The notes: generated by a model not told the origin, from the letters alone. Positions 33,994 through 43,023 are shown, numbered from the stretch's first letter. The stretch is 64,000 nucleotides of DNA from Chloroflexota bacterium (GCA_005880985.1 VBIQ01000004.1:186001-250000); one strand, 5' to 3'. A program made the numbers and translations.

Positions 33994-35850
33994 TCAACCC
34001 GCCAGAGGTTCGGGTTCGTGAGTCGCGGGGGGATCGGTGCGGAACTGGCGCCGGTACAATGCCGAGTACAGTCCCCCCTGGGCGAGCAGCGACGGGTGGG
34101 TGCCTCGCTCGACGATCCGACCGGCATCGAGCACCAGGATCTCGTCGGCCCGCAGCACGGTCGACAGCCGGTGGGCGATCACCAGCGAGGTGCGACCACG
34201 CATCAGCGTCGCCAGCGCGTCCTGGACCAGCCGCTCCGACTCGCTGTCGAGCGAGGAGGTGGCCTCGTCGAGCACCAGGATGCGGGGATCCTTGAGGATC
34301 ACCCGGGCGATGGCGAGGCGCTGCTTCTCGCCTCCCGACAGACGGTAGCCGCGCTCGCCCACGATGCTGTCATAACCCTCGGGAAGCCGGACGATGACCT
34401 CGTGGATGTTGGCGGCGCGGCAGGCCTGCTCGAGCTGGAGATCGGTGGCGTCCTCCCGCGCGTAGCGGAGGTTGGCGGCGACGCTGGTGTGGAAGAGGAA
34501 GTTCTCCTGGGTGACCATGCCGATGTGCGCGCCCAGTACCTTGGGATCGAGGTCGCGCACGTCGACGCCGTCGATCAGGATGCGGCCCACCTGCGGGTCG
34601 TAGAGGCGTGGCAGCAGGTAGGTGATCGTCGTCTTGCCGGCACCGCTCGGTCCCACCAGCGCCATCAGACGGCCGGACTCGACCTCGAAGGAGATGTCGC
34701 GCAGCGCCCAGCGTGACGGCGCCGGCCGGGGAGAGCCGGGCGGATCGTAGCGGCCGGGGAGATAGGCGAAGGAGACGCCCTCGAAGGTCACTCTGCCGTC
34801 CAGCCGCGAGGTCGGCGCCGGCTCGGCGGGGGCGCTGATCTCCGGCTCGAGCTCGAGGTACTCGAAGAGCCGGGCGAAGAGCGCCAGCGAGCCCTGCACG
34901 GTGACGTGGGTGCTGGCGAGCTGAGTGACCGGCTGATAGAGCCGGGTCAGGTAGGTGGCGAAGGCGACGATGATGCCCAGCGACAGCTGGTGACGGATCA
35001 CCAGGGTGCCGCCGACGAAGTACAGCAGGGCCGGCCCAGCCCCGGTGACCAGGCCGACGAGCATGAAGAACCAGCGGCCGATCATCGCGCTGCGCACCTG
35101 CAGGTCCATCACCCGGCGGCTGCCCTCGGCGAAACGGCGGCCCTCGCGGTCCTCGGTCTGGAAGGTCTTCACCAGCAGCACGCCGCTGATCTGCAGCGTC
35201 TCCTGCATGTGCGCCGCCAGCGCGCCCATCTGCTCCTGCAGCCGCTGCCGCACCCGGTAGGTCGCGAGGCCGACCCGACGCGTCGGCAGGATGAAGAGCG
35301 GCACCAGCGCCACCGACAACGTCGCCAGCTGCCAGGAGAGCAGGTACATCACCACCAGCGTCAGCACCACCGTGATGAGGTTGCTCACCAGCGAGACGAA
35401 GGTGTCGGTGACCACCGCCTGGACGCCGCCGACATCGCTGGTCAGTCGCGACATCACCTCCCCGGTCTGGGTGCCGGTAAACCATCGCAGCGGCATCGAC
35501 AGCAGCCGTGCGTAGAGCCGTCTGCGCAGCTCGAACATGACCCGCTGCCCGACCAGGGTGGTGAGATAGGTCTGCAACACCGACACCAGGCCACTGGCGA
35601 CCAGGGCTCCCAGCATCCCCAGGACCAGCAGCTTGAGCAGACCGCTGTCACCGTGCGGCAGGGCCTGGTCGATCACCTCCTTGACCAGGAGCGGCGGCAC
35701 CAGGCCAAGGGCGCTGCCGACGCCGACGCAGAGCAGCGCCGCCGCGATCAGCCGGTGGTGCGGCCGGAAGAGCCGCGCCACCTTGCGCAGCGGCGCGCGC
35801 GGCGCCTCGGCCAGCGAATCGGGGTCGAACTGCATGAAGCGGTGAAGCAC
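33994..35850 (-). CDS. ABC exporter, fused membrane and ATPase domains
   Basis: A 618-residue half-transporter of the MsbA/multidrug-lipid exporter type that would dimerise. Residues ~25-320 form the six-helix membrane domain. The ATPase domain begins near 360, with Walker A VGPSGAGKTT, signature YRLSGGEKQR, Walker B ILVLDEATSSLD and the H-loop IAHRLST. The proposed start is GTG 35850, with TATCAT 8 nt upstream; ATG 35835 is an alternative. The cargo is unknown (lipid, peptide or drug). An SDR follows it and a hairpin-rich spacer precedes it. Confidence 0.9.
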   Translation of the reverse strand: MLHRFMQFDPDSLAEAPRAPLRKVARLFRPHHRLIAAALLCVGVGSALGLVPPLLVKEVIDQALPHGDSGLLKLLVLGMLGALVASGLVSVLQTYLTTLVGQRVMFELRRRLYARLLSMPLRWFTGTQTGEVMSRLTSDVGGVQAVVTDTFVSLVSNLITVVLTLVVMYLLSWQLATLSVALVPLFILPTRRVGLATYRVRQRLQEQMGALAAHMQETLQISGVLLVKTFQTEDREGRRFAEGSRRVMDLQVRSAMIGRWFFMLVGLVTGAGPALLYFVGGTLVIRHQLSLGIIVAFATYLTRLYQPVTQLASTHVTVQGSLALFARLFEYLELEPEISAPAEPAPTSRLDGRVTFEGVSFAYLPGRYDPPGSPRPAPSRWALRDISFEVESGRLMALVGPSGAGKTTITYLLPRLYDPQVGRILIDGVDVRDLDPKVLGAHIGMVTQENFLFHTSVAANLRYAREDATDLQLEQACRAANIHEVIVRLPEGYDSIVGERGYRLSGGEKQRLAIARVILKDPRILVLDEATSSLDSESERLVQDALATLMRGRTSLVIAHRLSTVLRADEILVLDAGRIVERGTHPSLLAQGGLYSALYRRQFRTDPPATHEPEPLAG

Positions 35851-35858
35851 GGCCTTTG

Positions 35859-35864
35859 ATGATA
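35859..35864 (-). promoter_or_regulatory. -10-like hexamer for the ABC exporter, probable leaderless start
   Basis: On the minus strand, TATCAT lies 8 nt before GTG 35850. It overlaps the edge of the hairpin cluster that begins at 35867. Confidence 0.4.
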
Positions 35865-35866
35865 GA

Positions 35867-35985
35867 AGGGGGCACAACACGTGCCCCCTGATGAGGGGGG
35901 AGCTTCCCCCCTGCGCCACTCCGCTTCGCGCAGCAGCGCACCCCCCTTCCGGCGCGACTCCGCGCCGGGCGCCGCTTTGCGGCGC
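35867..35985. repeat. Cluster of consecutive hairpins between gltX and the ABC exporter
   Basis: Successive perfect stems lie in about 120 bp. AGGGGGCAC/GTGCCCCCT is at 35867-35889 (9 bp, 5-nt loop). AGGGGGGA/TCCCCCCT is at 35894-35912 (8 bp, 3-nt loop). TGCGC/GCGCA is at 35912-35932. GGCGCG/CGCGCC is at 35951-35966. GCGCCGC/GCGGCGC is at 35969-35985 with a TTT loop. A tandem GGCGCTAAC (35981-35989, 35990-35998) follows. The region lies downstream of gltX and abuts the exporter promoter. It could terminate gltX, encode a structured RNA, or be a REP-like element. Confidence 0.6.
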
Positions 35986-36003
35986 TAACGGCGCTAACGA
36001 CCC

Positions 36004-37437
36004 TCAGCTGGGGAGGTGGGCGCGGGCTCGGCGCAGCCGTGGCAGCGTGGCCTCGGCGCCGAGAAACCGCATGGCGTCGAACACCGGCACCCCCGCCGGC
36101 GCGCCGAGCACCGCGACATAGAGCACCCGGAAGCCGTCGCGCGCCTTGAGGCCGCGTTGCTCCAGCATCGCGGTCAGCTGTTCGCGCAACGCGGTGATGT
36201 CCTCGAGGCCGCCGGCCTCGACCGCGGCGGCGCAGGCATCGAGCAGGTCGGCCGCGGTGGCGGCGTCGACCTTGCGAGGCGGGAACTCGACGGTCTCGTC
36301 CCACGCGACCTCGCCGAGAAGCGGCGCCGCCAGCGTGGTGGCATCGGAGAGCCGGGTGATTCGCTCCTGCAGCAGCGGCGCCAGGGAGAGTCGCTGCTCG
36401 TCGCTCGCCGCCGGCAACCACGGGGCGAGCAGCTCCGCCAGGCGCGTCAGCGGCAACATGCGGATGTGCAGCCCGTTCAGCTTGTCGAGACGCTGCTCAT
36501 CGAAGACCGCCGGCGACGGCTGCACCCGGTCGAGGCTGAACCGGGCCACGATCTGGTCCGGCGCGAGCACCTCCTCGCCGTCGGGTGACGACCATCCCAG
36601 CAGCGCCATCGCGTTGACCAGCGCCACGGGGAGGTAGCCGAGGTCGCGGTACTCGAGCACGGACCGGGCGCCGCGACGCTTGCTGAGCTTCTGGCGGTCC
36701 TCGGAGAGCACCACCGGCACATGGGCGAAGCGCGGCGGTGCCCATCCGAGGGCGGCGTAGAGAGCGAGGTGCTTGGGAGTCGATGGAATCCATTCGTCTG
36801 CCCGCACCACGTCGGTGATCTCCATCAGGTGGTCGTCGACGACGTTGGCGAGGTGATAGGTGGGGAAGCCGTCACTCTTGAGCAGCACCTGGTCGTCGAG
36901 CTCGGCGTTGTCGAAGGCCACGGGGCCGCGGATCGCGTCGACCCACTCCGTCCGCCCCTCGGGGATGCGCTGGCGCAGCACCGCCGGCGTGCCCCCGGCG
37001 CGCTCGCGGGCGACCTCCTCCGGCCGGCCCAGGCAGCGCCGGTCGTAGCGGCTGGGCTGGTGGGCCGCTCGCTGCGCCGCCCGCATCTGCGCCAGCCGCT
37101 CGGCGGTGCAGGTGCACCAGTAGGCGGCGCCGCTCGCGACCAGCTCCTCGGCGACGCCGCGATAGGTCTCGACCCGCAGCGACTGGACGTACGGCGCATG
37201 GGGACCCCCCACCTCCGGCCCCTCGTCCCATTCGAGCCCGAGCCATCGGAGCGACTCGAGGATCTGGACCTCGCTGCCCTCGACGTGGCGGCCCTGGTCG
37301 GTGTCCTCGATTCGCAGGATGAAGGCGCCGGCGCCGGAGCGGGCCAGTAGCCAGTTGAAGAGCGCTGTCCGGATGGAGCCGACGTGAAGCGCCCCGGTCG
37401 GGGAGGGGGCGAACCGAACCCGGGGCGGCGCCCTCAC
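36004..37437 (-). CDS. gltX: Glutamyl-tRNA synthetase
   Basis: A 477-residue class I aminoacyl-tRNA synthetase charging tRNA-Glu. The HIGH-equivalent is in APSPTGALHVGSIRTALFN, and the KMSKS-equivalent is KLSKRRGA, the usual GluRS form. The C-terminal anticodon-binding region is helical and of bacterial length. The start is not certain. GTG 37437 places the conserved VRFAPSPTG six residues in, and a TTG at 37452 is an alternative. No ribosome site or T-box leader is seen. A tRNA-Glu(TTC) gene lies 5.4 kb away in the same window. Confidence 0.94.
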   Translation of the reverse strand: MRAPPRVRFAPSPTGALHVGSIRTALFNWLLARSGAGAFILRIEDTDQGRHVEGSEVQILESLRWLGLEWDEGPEVGGPHAPYVQSLRVETYRGVAEELVASGAAYWCTCTAERLAQMRAAQRAAHQPSRYDRRCLGRPEEVARERAGGTPAVLRQRIPEGRTEWVDAIRGPVAFDNAELDDQVLLKSDGFPTYHLANVVDDHLMEITDVVRADEWIPSTPKHLALYAALGWAPPRFAHVPVVLSEDRQKLSKRRGARSVLEYRDLGYLPVALVNAMALLGWSSPDGEEVLAPDQIVARFSLDRVQPSPAVFDEQRLDKLNGLHIRMLPLTRLAELLAPWLPAASDEQRLSLAPLLQERITRLSDATTLAAPLLGEVAWDETVEFPPRKVDAATAADLLDACAAAVEAGGLEDITALREQLTAMLEQRGLKARDGFRVLYVAVLGAPAGVPVFDAMRFLGAEATLPRLRRARAHLPS

Positions 37438-37459
37438 CGGCGGCTCAGACAAGCGGGCG

Positions 37460-37506
37460 GGGCGAACGTTGCAGGTCCGCGCAAGTTTCCAAGCAGGGCG
37501 AACGTT
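37460..37506. repeat. Direct repeat GGGCGAACGTT (two copies, 36 bp apart) in the gltX/LPQTG-protein divergent region
   Basis: Copies lie at 37460-37470 and 37496-37506 in the spacer between two divergently transcribed genes. Each contains the palindromic core AACGTT. The position and spacing suggest a binding site for a regulator of one or both genes. No -10/-35 could be fixed with confidence. Confidence 0.4.
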
Positions 37507-37609
37507 CCACAGCTGCAGCAGCCCACGGGGGCAAGAGTGTGCGTCACCGGCCCGGCACGACGCCCCCAGTTCGCGCCCGGGTTGGTGGCCTTTGGCGGGA
37601 GAGGAGCAC

Positions 37610-39463
37610 GTGAAAGGTTCGCGGGTACTGACGGCCGCCGGGATCCTCGGCATCACCGGCCTGGCACTTCTCCCAGCCACCTCGAGGGCGTCCGGCGAGA
37701 CTCCCCACGGCAGCGCCACCGCGGCCACCCTCAAGCTGGCGGTCGCGGCCCGCGCCCTGCTCTCGACCACCAACGGTGCGCTCGCGCAGCTGAGCAGCGT
37801 CCCCGGTGTCGGTGGCGCGCTCGACCAGGTGACCAGCGACGTCGTCGTCCAGCTCGACCGCGCCAGCGCCAGCGGGGCGCTGACCCAGGGAGCCACCGAC
37901 ATCGCCTCCGGTGAGGCGATGTCGACGCCGCTGTCGATCGACTACCGGCCGATCAACGGCGTGCTCGCCGCGCTGCAGCAGGACCTGAAGGCGCTGAGCG
38001 CGCCGGCCCTGAGCAGCCTTCCCGCCACGGTCACCGGGCAGCTCAGCCAGCTGACATCGGTGACGCAGCAGCTGGCCGGGCTCAACTCCCAGCTCGCCAA
38101 CCTGATGAGCGGCCTGGCCCTCAACCTCTCCGACAGCTCGATCGCTCAACTGCACATCCCCGGCAAGCCCGACATCCCGTATCAGGCGAAGAGCGGGATC
38201 ACGGTTCCCCAGGGTCAGCTCGCCGGGATCGGCACCCAGCTCAGCCTGGCGCCCTTCACCGCCACCGCCGTCGACGCCGCCCACGCCCTCGCGTATCAAC
38301 TCAGCGCGCCCACCGTCGAGGCCGCCAACACCACCGAGGCGCTCAGCGTCGGCCCGCAGCTCAACCTTGCCGCGCTCAACGGTCTCGATCAGGCGCTGCA
38401 GTCCCTGATGGGTCAGCTGACCTCGATCCTCGCCACCCTGCAGCAGGCGCTGTCGCCGGCGGGCGCGGCGTCGGCACCGAGCCTCTCCGCGGTCACCGGC
38501 GCGCTCCAGGCCAACCCGCTCACGGCACCGCTCGCGGGCGCCCTGTCGGCCGCCGCCGGGGCCACGGGCAGTGGTTCCGGCCTGCCCGCAGCCGACCTCT
38601 CCGGCCTGCAGGCGCTGGCGGGACAGGTGCAGGGCGCGATCAATGCGCTGACCGGGCTGGCCGGCCTCAACAAGGTGCTCGGCCAGATCGGTCTCAGCGA
38701 GATCCTGAGCACCAGCGGCGTCACCGCCACCGCGCGTCTCCATCCCACCGGCAACGGCGGCTCCGAGGCGCTGGCGACCGCGCAGTTCGTCGATGCCAAG
38801 GTGCTGTCGCTCGGATCGCAGGTGGCTTCGCAGCTTGGCGTCGCCGCCAACACCGCGCTGCTCGACGTCAAGGGCGTGCAGTCGAGCTCGCAGGCGGCAT
38901 TCGGCAACGGCGCCGGCGATCCGGTCGCCAGCAGCAAGCTGGCCGAGATCGATGTTCTCGGCAAGCCCGTTCTCAACGCCGACGACGTGGTGTCCAAGCT
39001 CGGAATCGGCCAGGAATTCCGCCAGCCGGTGAGCACTCCGCTCGGCACGCTGACGCTGGCGGTGACCCGCGGCGCCCCACACGTCATCTCCAACACCCCC
39101 ACCAACAAGTCGGTGGAGATCGCCGCGCTCGACATCCAGCTGATCAACGGCGCCGCCGCCAACGGCGCCAACCCGTTGAACCTGCCCGCGCTCGGAAGCG
39201 GCAGCGGCCCCGCCGGCGACCACATCGCCGCCCTCGGCGGCACCGGCGGCACGCTCGTCGACCTCGCCCTCGCTCCCACCGCCGCCGACGTCACCACCAA
39301 CCCCGGACCTACCGCTGCACCGACCTCGTGCACCGGCCAGGCCTGCCTGCCGCAGACCGGGATGTTCGGAGCACCGGTGCTCACCGCCGCCGCTTTGCTC
39401 GGTGGCGTCGGTGTCGCGCTCCGGGTGATCGGCGGCCGCCGGCGGCGGGCCGGCCAGCGTTAG
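37610..39463 (+). CDS. LPXTG-type cell-wall/surface-anchored protein
   Basis: A protein of 617 residues. The N-terminal signal peptide (GSRVLTAAGILGITGLALLP ending near SRASG) is followed by a long Ala/Leu/Ser/Gln-rich region with helical, possibly coiled-coil repeats (TTNGALAQLSSVPGVGGALD). At the C-terminus there is a complete sorting signal: CLPQTG near 579-584, a hydrophobic helix (APVLTAAALLGGVGVALRVI) and GGRRRRAGQR. A sortase gene follows 12 bp later, so this is very likely its substrate. GTG 37610 has GGGAGAGGAG upstream. The mature function is unrecognised. This implies a Gram-positive-like wall or a surface matrix to attach to. Confidence 0.82.
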   Translation: MKGSRVLTAAGILGITGLALLPATSRASGETPHGSATAATLKLAVAARALLSTTNGALAQLSSVPGVGGALDQVTSDVVVQLDRASASGALTQGATDIASGEAMSTPLSIDYRPINGVLAALQQDLKALSAPALSSLPATVTGQLSQLTSVTQQLAGLNSQLANLMSGLALNLSDSSIAQLHIPGKPDIPYQAKSGITVPQGQLAGIGTQLSLAPFTATAVDAAHALAYQLSAPTVEAANTTEALSVGPQLNLAALNGLDQALQSLMGQLTSILATLQQALSPAGAASAPSLSAVTGALQANPLTAPLAGALSAAAGATGSGSGLPAADLSGLQALAGQVQGAINALTGLAGLNKVLGQIGLSEILSTSGVTATARLHPTGNGGSEALATAQFVDAKVLSLGSQVASQLGVAANTALLDVKGVQSSSQAAFGNGAGDPVASSKLAEIDVLGKPVLNADDVVSKLGIGQEFRQPVSTPLGTLTLAVTRGAPHVISNTPTNKSVEIAALDIQLINGAAANGANPLNLPALGSGSGPAGDHIAALGGTGGTLVDLALAPTAADVTTNPGPTAAPTSCTGQACLPQTGMFGAPVLTAAALLGGVGVALRVIGGRRRRAGQR

Positions 39464-39475
39464 CAGGCGGATCCG

Positions 39476-40180
39476 GTGATCCGAGTCGACCCGGGCCCGA
39501 CGACCGCGGCGCCCGGGCCGCTCGATCACGGGCGCGCGCCACGCTCGAGTCTGTCCGGCGCCACCCGGCGCCGCCTGCGCCGGGCCAGTTGGGCGCTGAT
39601 GAGCGTCGCGGTGGTGCTGGTCGGCTACGTCGGACTGCTGATCGCCTACGAGGGCTACCAGCAGCACCGCCTGTCATCAGACTGGGATCGCGCTCATCCC
39701 GCCGGCAGCATCGTCGACCGGACGCAGGCACCGGGCGCCGACCTGACCTCGCAGCGTCCCCATCTCGCCGACGGCCAGCCGCTGGCGCGGCTGCGTCTGT
39801 CCAGTGTCGGCTTCGACGCCATCGTCACCGAAGGCTCCGAGAGCGGCATTCTCAGCAGCGGTCCCGGTCACGAGGATCACACCGCCTATCCCGGTGAAGG
39901 CGGCCTGGTGCTCTTCAGCAACCACAACGGCTTCTCGCTGAGCTGGGGCGACCTGAGGGTCGGTGACGCGGTGGTGGTGGAGATGTCGTACGGCCGCTAC
40001 CGCTACACCATCACCGACCGCAGCATCGTCAGCGGCGGCGACTCGTCGATCCTGCACCGGTCCCACAACGGTGATGTCCTGTACCTGTCGACCTGCTGGC
40101 CGCTCTGGCAGGGAGCGCTCGCTCGCGACCGGCTGGTGTTCCAGGCTGTTCCCGCGGCCGCGCCGGGAGCGAAGGCATGA
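39476..40180 (+). CDS. Sortase (class D/E-like transpeptidase)
   Basis: A 234-residue membrane-bound cysteine transpeptidase. A cytoplasmic N-terminus is followed by one transmembrane helix at about 39-57 (WALMSVAVVLVGYVGLLIAY) and an extracytoplasmic beta-barrel. Catalytic residues are visible: His150 in FSNHNGF, Cys207 in YLSTCWPLW and an Arg at 217 or 219 (ALARDRLVF). It would cleave the LPQTG motif of the upstream protein and attach it to an amino acceptor. ATGA overlap with the IPT/TIG gene downstream makes a three-gene surface operon. Confidence 0.88.
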   Translation: MIRVDPGPTTAAPGPLDHGRAPRSSLSGATRRRLRRASWALMSVAVVLVGYVGLLIAYEGYQQHRLSSDWDRAHPAGSIVDRTQAPGADLTSQRPHLADGQPLARLRLSSVGFDAIVTEGSESGILSSGPGHEDHTAYPGEGGLVLFSNHNGFSLSWGDLRVGDAVVVEMSYGRYRYTITDRSIVSGGDSSILHRSHNGDVLYLSTCWPLWQGALARDRLVFQAVPAAAPGAKA

Positions 40181-42291
40181 AGCGCGCCTGGCAGGTGATG
40201 CTCGCTGCCGCGCTGGCAGCGGCTCCACTGATCGGCATCGGTCAGTTCCACCGAGTCGAGGGTTCCTCGCAGTTGTGTCCGCAACCCGGCATTGGCTCGG
40301 TCTCGCCGCAGGTTGCATCGGTGGGGTCCACGGTCACGCTCGGAGGGTCGGGTTTCAGCACCGGCGGGGCAGGCAAGTGCCAGGTGGCGGTGAGCATCGC
40401 CGGCGTTGGGCAGCAGGCGGTCCAGGTCGCCGGCGACAGCACCCTGAGCTTTCAGGTCACCAGCAGCAGCCCCGGGGCTCCGATCTACGGGCCGGTGGTG
40501 GTGACCTCGACCGACGCGCTGGGGAACACCAACAGCAGCAGCAGCGGAGACGATCCCGAGTTCATCACCGCTCCCACTCTCGGCAACGCCCCCGCCGCAC
40601 CTGCGGAGCGACAGGGGTTCACTCTCTCCGGTACGGGTCTGCTCGCCGGTGGCCTGCTGAGTGGGACGACGGTCTCGTACTCCACGGCGCGGGGAAGTTG
40701 CCCTGCCTCGTATCAGCTGAGCAGCGCGGCGATGAGCGACGACGCGGTGCACGTCGCCGGCATCCCCGAGTGGTGCGACGGATCACTCTCCCTTGCGCTC
40801 GCCGTCTTCGCCGACTCGCAGCGCCGCAGCACCATGGTCGTCGGCCTGGGCCCGGTTCCCGTCGACGTGGCGTTGGTAACCAGCGGCGGACCGCCGGCCG
40901 CGGTGCCGGCCGGGTCTCCGGCGGTCGTGCTCCGTGGCAGCGGTTTCGGCACTCCCGACCCGAACACCGGTGGCGACTTCGGCGTCGCGTCGTGGAGCGA
41001 CAGCGCGATCAGCGTTGCCGTTCCCGATTCGGCCGTCTCCGGAACGCTCAGCCTCCGCCGCGCCGATGGTTCGGTGCTGGTGTCGCAACCGTTGCAGGTG
41101 CAGGCGCGGATCACCGGTGTCTCACCGACCAGCGCCGGCACCGGCGATGCCGTGACCATCTCCGGCACCGGATTCGGGCCGAGCGGCGGCCGGGTGTCGC
41201 TGGGATCGACCACGCTCCCGGTCCGGTCGTGGTCACCGACCACCGTGGTGGTGACCATCGCGGACGGCGCCGTCAGCGGAGCTCTGTCGGTGGCTCCCGG
41301 CGCATTCAACCTGGCTCCCGCCGCCACACCGGCGATCACCGTGCTGCCGCGGGTGACCGCAGTCAATCCCACCCACGCGGGCCCGGGGGCTGTGGTGGAG
41401 GTGGTGGGCACCGGTTTCGGCAGCCAGCCGGGTGCGGTGCGCATCGGTGGCAAGCCGGCACAGATCACGCTCTGGGGAGAGCATCAGATCGTGGTCGGCG
41501 TGCCCGCGGGCGCAGCGCCTGGTGCGACCACGCTGACGGTGTCGGTCCCCGGCGCACCCGGGCCCGTCTCGATCGTCCTGGTTGTCGACGCGGCCCCGGC
41601 GGCCACCTCGGGGCCACAGCCCGGTCACGGCCTCATCCCACCGAGCCCCGGCGGCCCGGTGATCACCACCAAGCCGGTCCCCTTCTCCAAGCCCCCCAAG
41701 CCGGCGAGCCCGGTCGACCTCGGCTTGAGCGCCAACCGAGCCACCGCGGACCCGGGGAGCGAGGTGCCGGTCACCATCACCCTCACCGCCTTTGGCAAGC
41801 CGGTCGCCGGCTCGGCGGTGACGCTGCTGATGGTGGTCGAGCCGGGGAGCGACGCCAGCATCACGCCGGACCATGGCGTCACCGACGACCATGGCCAGCT
41901 TCACGGTGTGCTCCGCCTCAGCCGCCGCGCCGGCGACCACATCGTCCTCGCCCGCTCGGGCATCTATTCCGATGAGATCCGCGTCGTCGGCCGCGCGACC
42001 ACCGTGGCCAGCCTGGTGCATGACAATCCCGCGAGCGGCAGCGGCCTGGGCGGACTGCCACGCAATCTGATCCTTTTCCTGCTGTACAGCGTCGCCGTGC
42101 TGTTCGGATTGGGCTTCGCGATGAACCTGGCGACCCTTCGGCATGCCGCCGGCACCGGCTCGGTGTCCGGCACGAGCGTCTCCAACCGGGGCTCCGGACC
42201 GCTGCAGGCGTTGGCCGCGATCACCCAGTTCGCGGCAGCCGTCCTGGTGATCGTCGCCGGCCAGCTGGTTGCCCGCCTGCGCCGGCGCTGA
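40177..42291 (+). CDS. Secreted, membrane-anchored IPT/TIG-domain protein
   Basis: A protein of 704 residues. Signal peptide (MLAAALAAAPLIGIG), then repeated Ig-like IPT/TIG domains with the typical entry PxIxxxxPxxxxxGxxVTIxGxxF: IGSVSPQVASVGSTVTLGGS, ITGVSPTSAGTGDAVTISGT and VTAVNPTHAGPGAVVEVVGT. A Pro-rich linker (KPVPFSKPPKPASP) follows, then one further beta domain, and two C-terminal hydrophobic helices (NLILFLLYSVAVLFGLGFA and ITQFAAAVLVIVAGQLV). It lacks an LPXTG signal. Cell-surface adhesion or scaffolding is likely. It overlaps the sortase stop by 4 bp. Confidence 0.82.
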   Translation: MKRAWQVMLAAALAAAPLIGIGQFHRVEGSSQLCPQPGIGSVSPQVASVGSTVTLGGSGFSTGGAGKCQVAVSIAGVGQQAVQVAGDSTLSFQVTSSSPGAPIYGPVVVTSTDALGNTNSSSSGDDPEFITAPTLGNAPAAPAERQGFTLSGTGLLAGGLLSGTTVSYSTARGSCPASYQLSSAAMSDDAVHVAGIPEWCDGSLSLALAVFADSQRRSTMVVGLGPVPVDVALVTSGGPPAAVPAGSPAVVLRGSGFGTPDPNTGGDFGVASWSDSAISVAVPDSAVSGTLSLRRADGSVLVSQPLQVQARITGVSPTSAGTGDAVTISGTGFGPSGGRVSLGSTTLPVRSWSPTTVVVTIADGAVSGALSVAPGAFNLAPAATPAITVLPRVTAVNPTHAGPGAVVEVVGTGFGSQPGAVRIGGKPAQITLWGEHQIVVGVPAGAAPGATTLTVSVPGAPGPVSIVLVVDAAPAATSGPQPGHGLIPPSPGGPVITTKPVPFSKPPKPASPVDLGLSANRATADPGSEVPVTITLTAFGKPVAGSAVTLLMVVEPGSDASITPDHGVTDDHGQLHGVLRLSRRAGDHIVLARSGIYSDEIRVVGRATTVASLVHDNPASGSGLGGLPRNLILFLLYSVAVLFGLGFAMNLATLRHAAGTGSVSGTSVSNRGSGPLQALAAITQFAAAVLVIVAGQLVARLRRR

Positions 42292-42306
42292 GCTGGGTCC
42301 GTCGGG

Positions 42307-42771
42307 TCAGCGCGGCGCCAGCCAGATCAGGAAGACGATCGTCCACACCACCAGAGCGCCGATCAAGAGCGGCGCGTCGATGTTGTTGACGGCAACGCTC
42401 ATCACCCTCGGCCCGCCGCCCCCGCGCGGCCTGGCCTCGGGCTCGCCGACGCGGACCACACCGCCGCGATCCGGCCGGCCGACGTCCGCCATCCCCCACG
42501 GCGGAGGCGGCGCGTACGGCCCCGGGCGCGGGGTGACGTGGATCTGCTCCTCCCGTTCCTGCAACCGCGCGTCGGCGATGATGCCGAAGACCAGCAGCCC
42601 GCCGACCCCGCCGATCCCGACGCCGAGCACGATGAGGAAGAGGGCCAGCCAGAACTGGACGTAGTCGTTGTAGGCGTGGGGGTAGATCAGCAGGAGGATC
42701 CCGCCGATCACCGACGTCGCGGCGGTCAGACCGAAGCCGACGGACTTGGCGATGATCTCGCGGAGAGGCAT
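42307..42771 (-). CDS. Hypothetical membrane protein
   Basis: A protein of 154 residues from ATG 42771. Two N-terminal transmembrane helices (GFGLTAATSVIGGILLLIYP and WLALFLIVLGVGIGGVGGLL) are followed by a hydrophilic Pro/Gly/Arg-rich segment (GPYAPPPPWGMADVGRPDR) and a third helix at the end (LIGALVVWTIVFLIWLAPR). No family is recognised. It converges with the IPT gene (15 bp) and is divergent from the tRNA. Confidence 0.55.
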   Translation of the reverse strand: MPLREIIAKSVGFGLTAATSVIGGILLLIYPHAYNDYVQFWLALFLIVLGVGIGGVGGLLVFGIIADARLQEREEQIHVTPRPGPYAPPPPWGMADVGRPDRGGVVRVGEPEARPRGGGGPRVMSVAVNNIDAPLLIGALVVWTIVFLIWLAPR

Positions 42772-42853
42772 GAGGGCTGTCTCTTCGTGGAGGAGGCGGC
42801 GACCGGGCGAGTATAGCGGCGAGCACCGCGATCCTCTGATGCGGGCGGCGCCG

Positions 42854-42859
42854 TAGCAT
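42854..42859 (+). promoter_or_regulatory. -10 hexamer of the tRNA-Glu gene
   Basis: TAGCAT ends 9 nt before the mature tRNA 5' end, so transcription would start a base or two upstream of the acceptor stem. Confidence 0.5.
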
Positions 42860-42868
42860 CCGCGGTGC

Positions 42869-42940
42869 GCCCGCATCGTCTAGCGGTCAGGACTCCACCC
42901 TTTCAAGGTGGCAACCGGGGTTCGACTCCCCGTGCGGGTA
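42869..42940 (+). tRNA. tRNA-Glu (anticodon TTC)
   Basis: A 72-nt cloverleaf: acceptor GCCCGCA pairs with TGCGGGT (terminal G-T), the D-arm includes TCTAGCGGTCAGGA, the anticodon stem CCACC/GGTGG encloses loop CTTTCAA with anticodon TTC at 42902-42904, and the T-arm is CGGGGTTCGACTCCCCG. CCA is not encoded. The sequence closely resembles actinobacterial tRNA-Glu genes. Confidence 0.96.
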
Positions 42941-43023
42941 GTTCTTGTCAGAACCCGAACCCGTCGAGGCCGCACCACGCACCCGGGTCGGGGTCACCAC
43001 GCATGAGAAGAGGAGAGGAGGCG

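Noticed and set aside
37438-37609. T-box leader upstream of gltX
   Set aside because: No specifier loop or conserved T-box sequence could be found in the short spacer.
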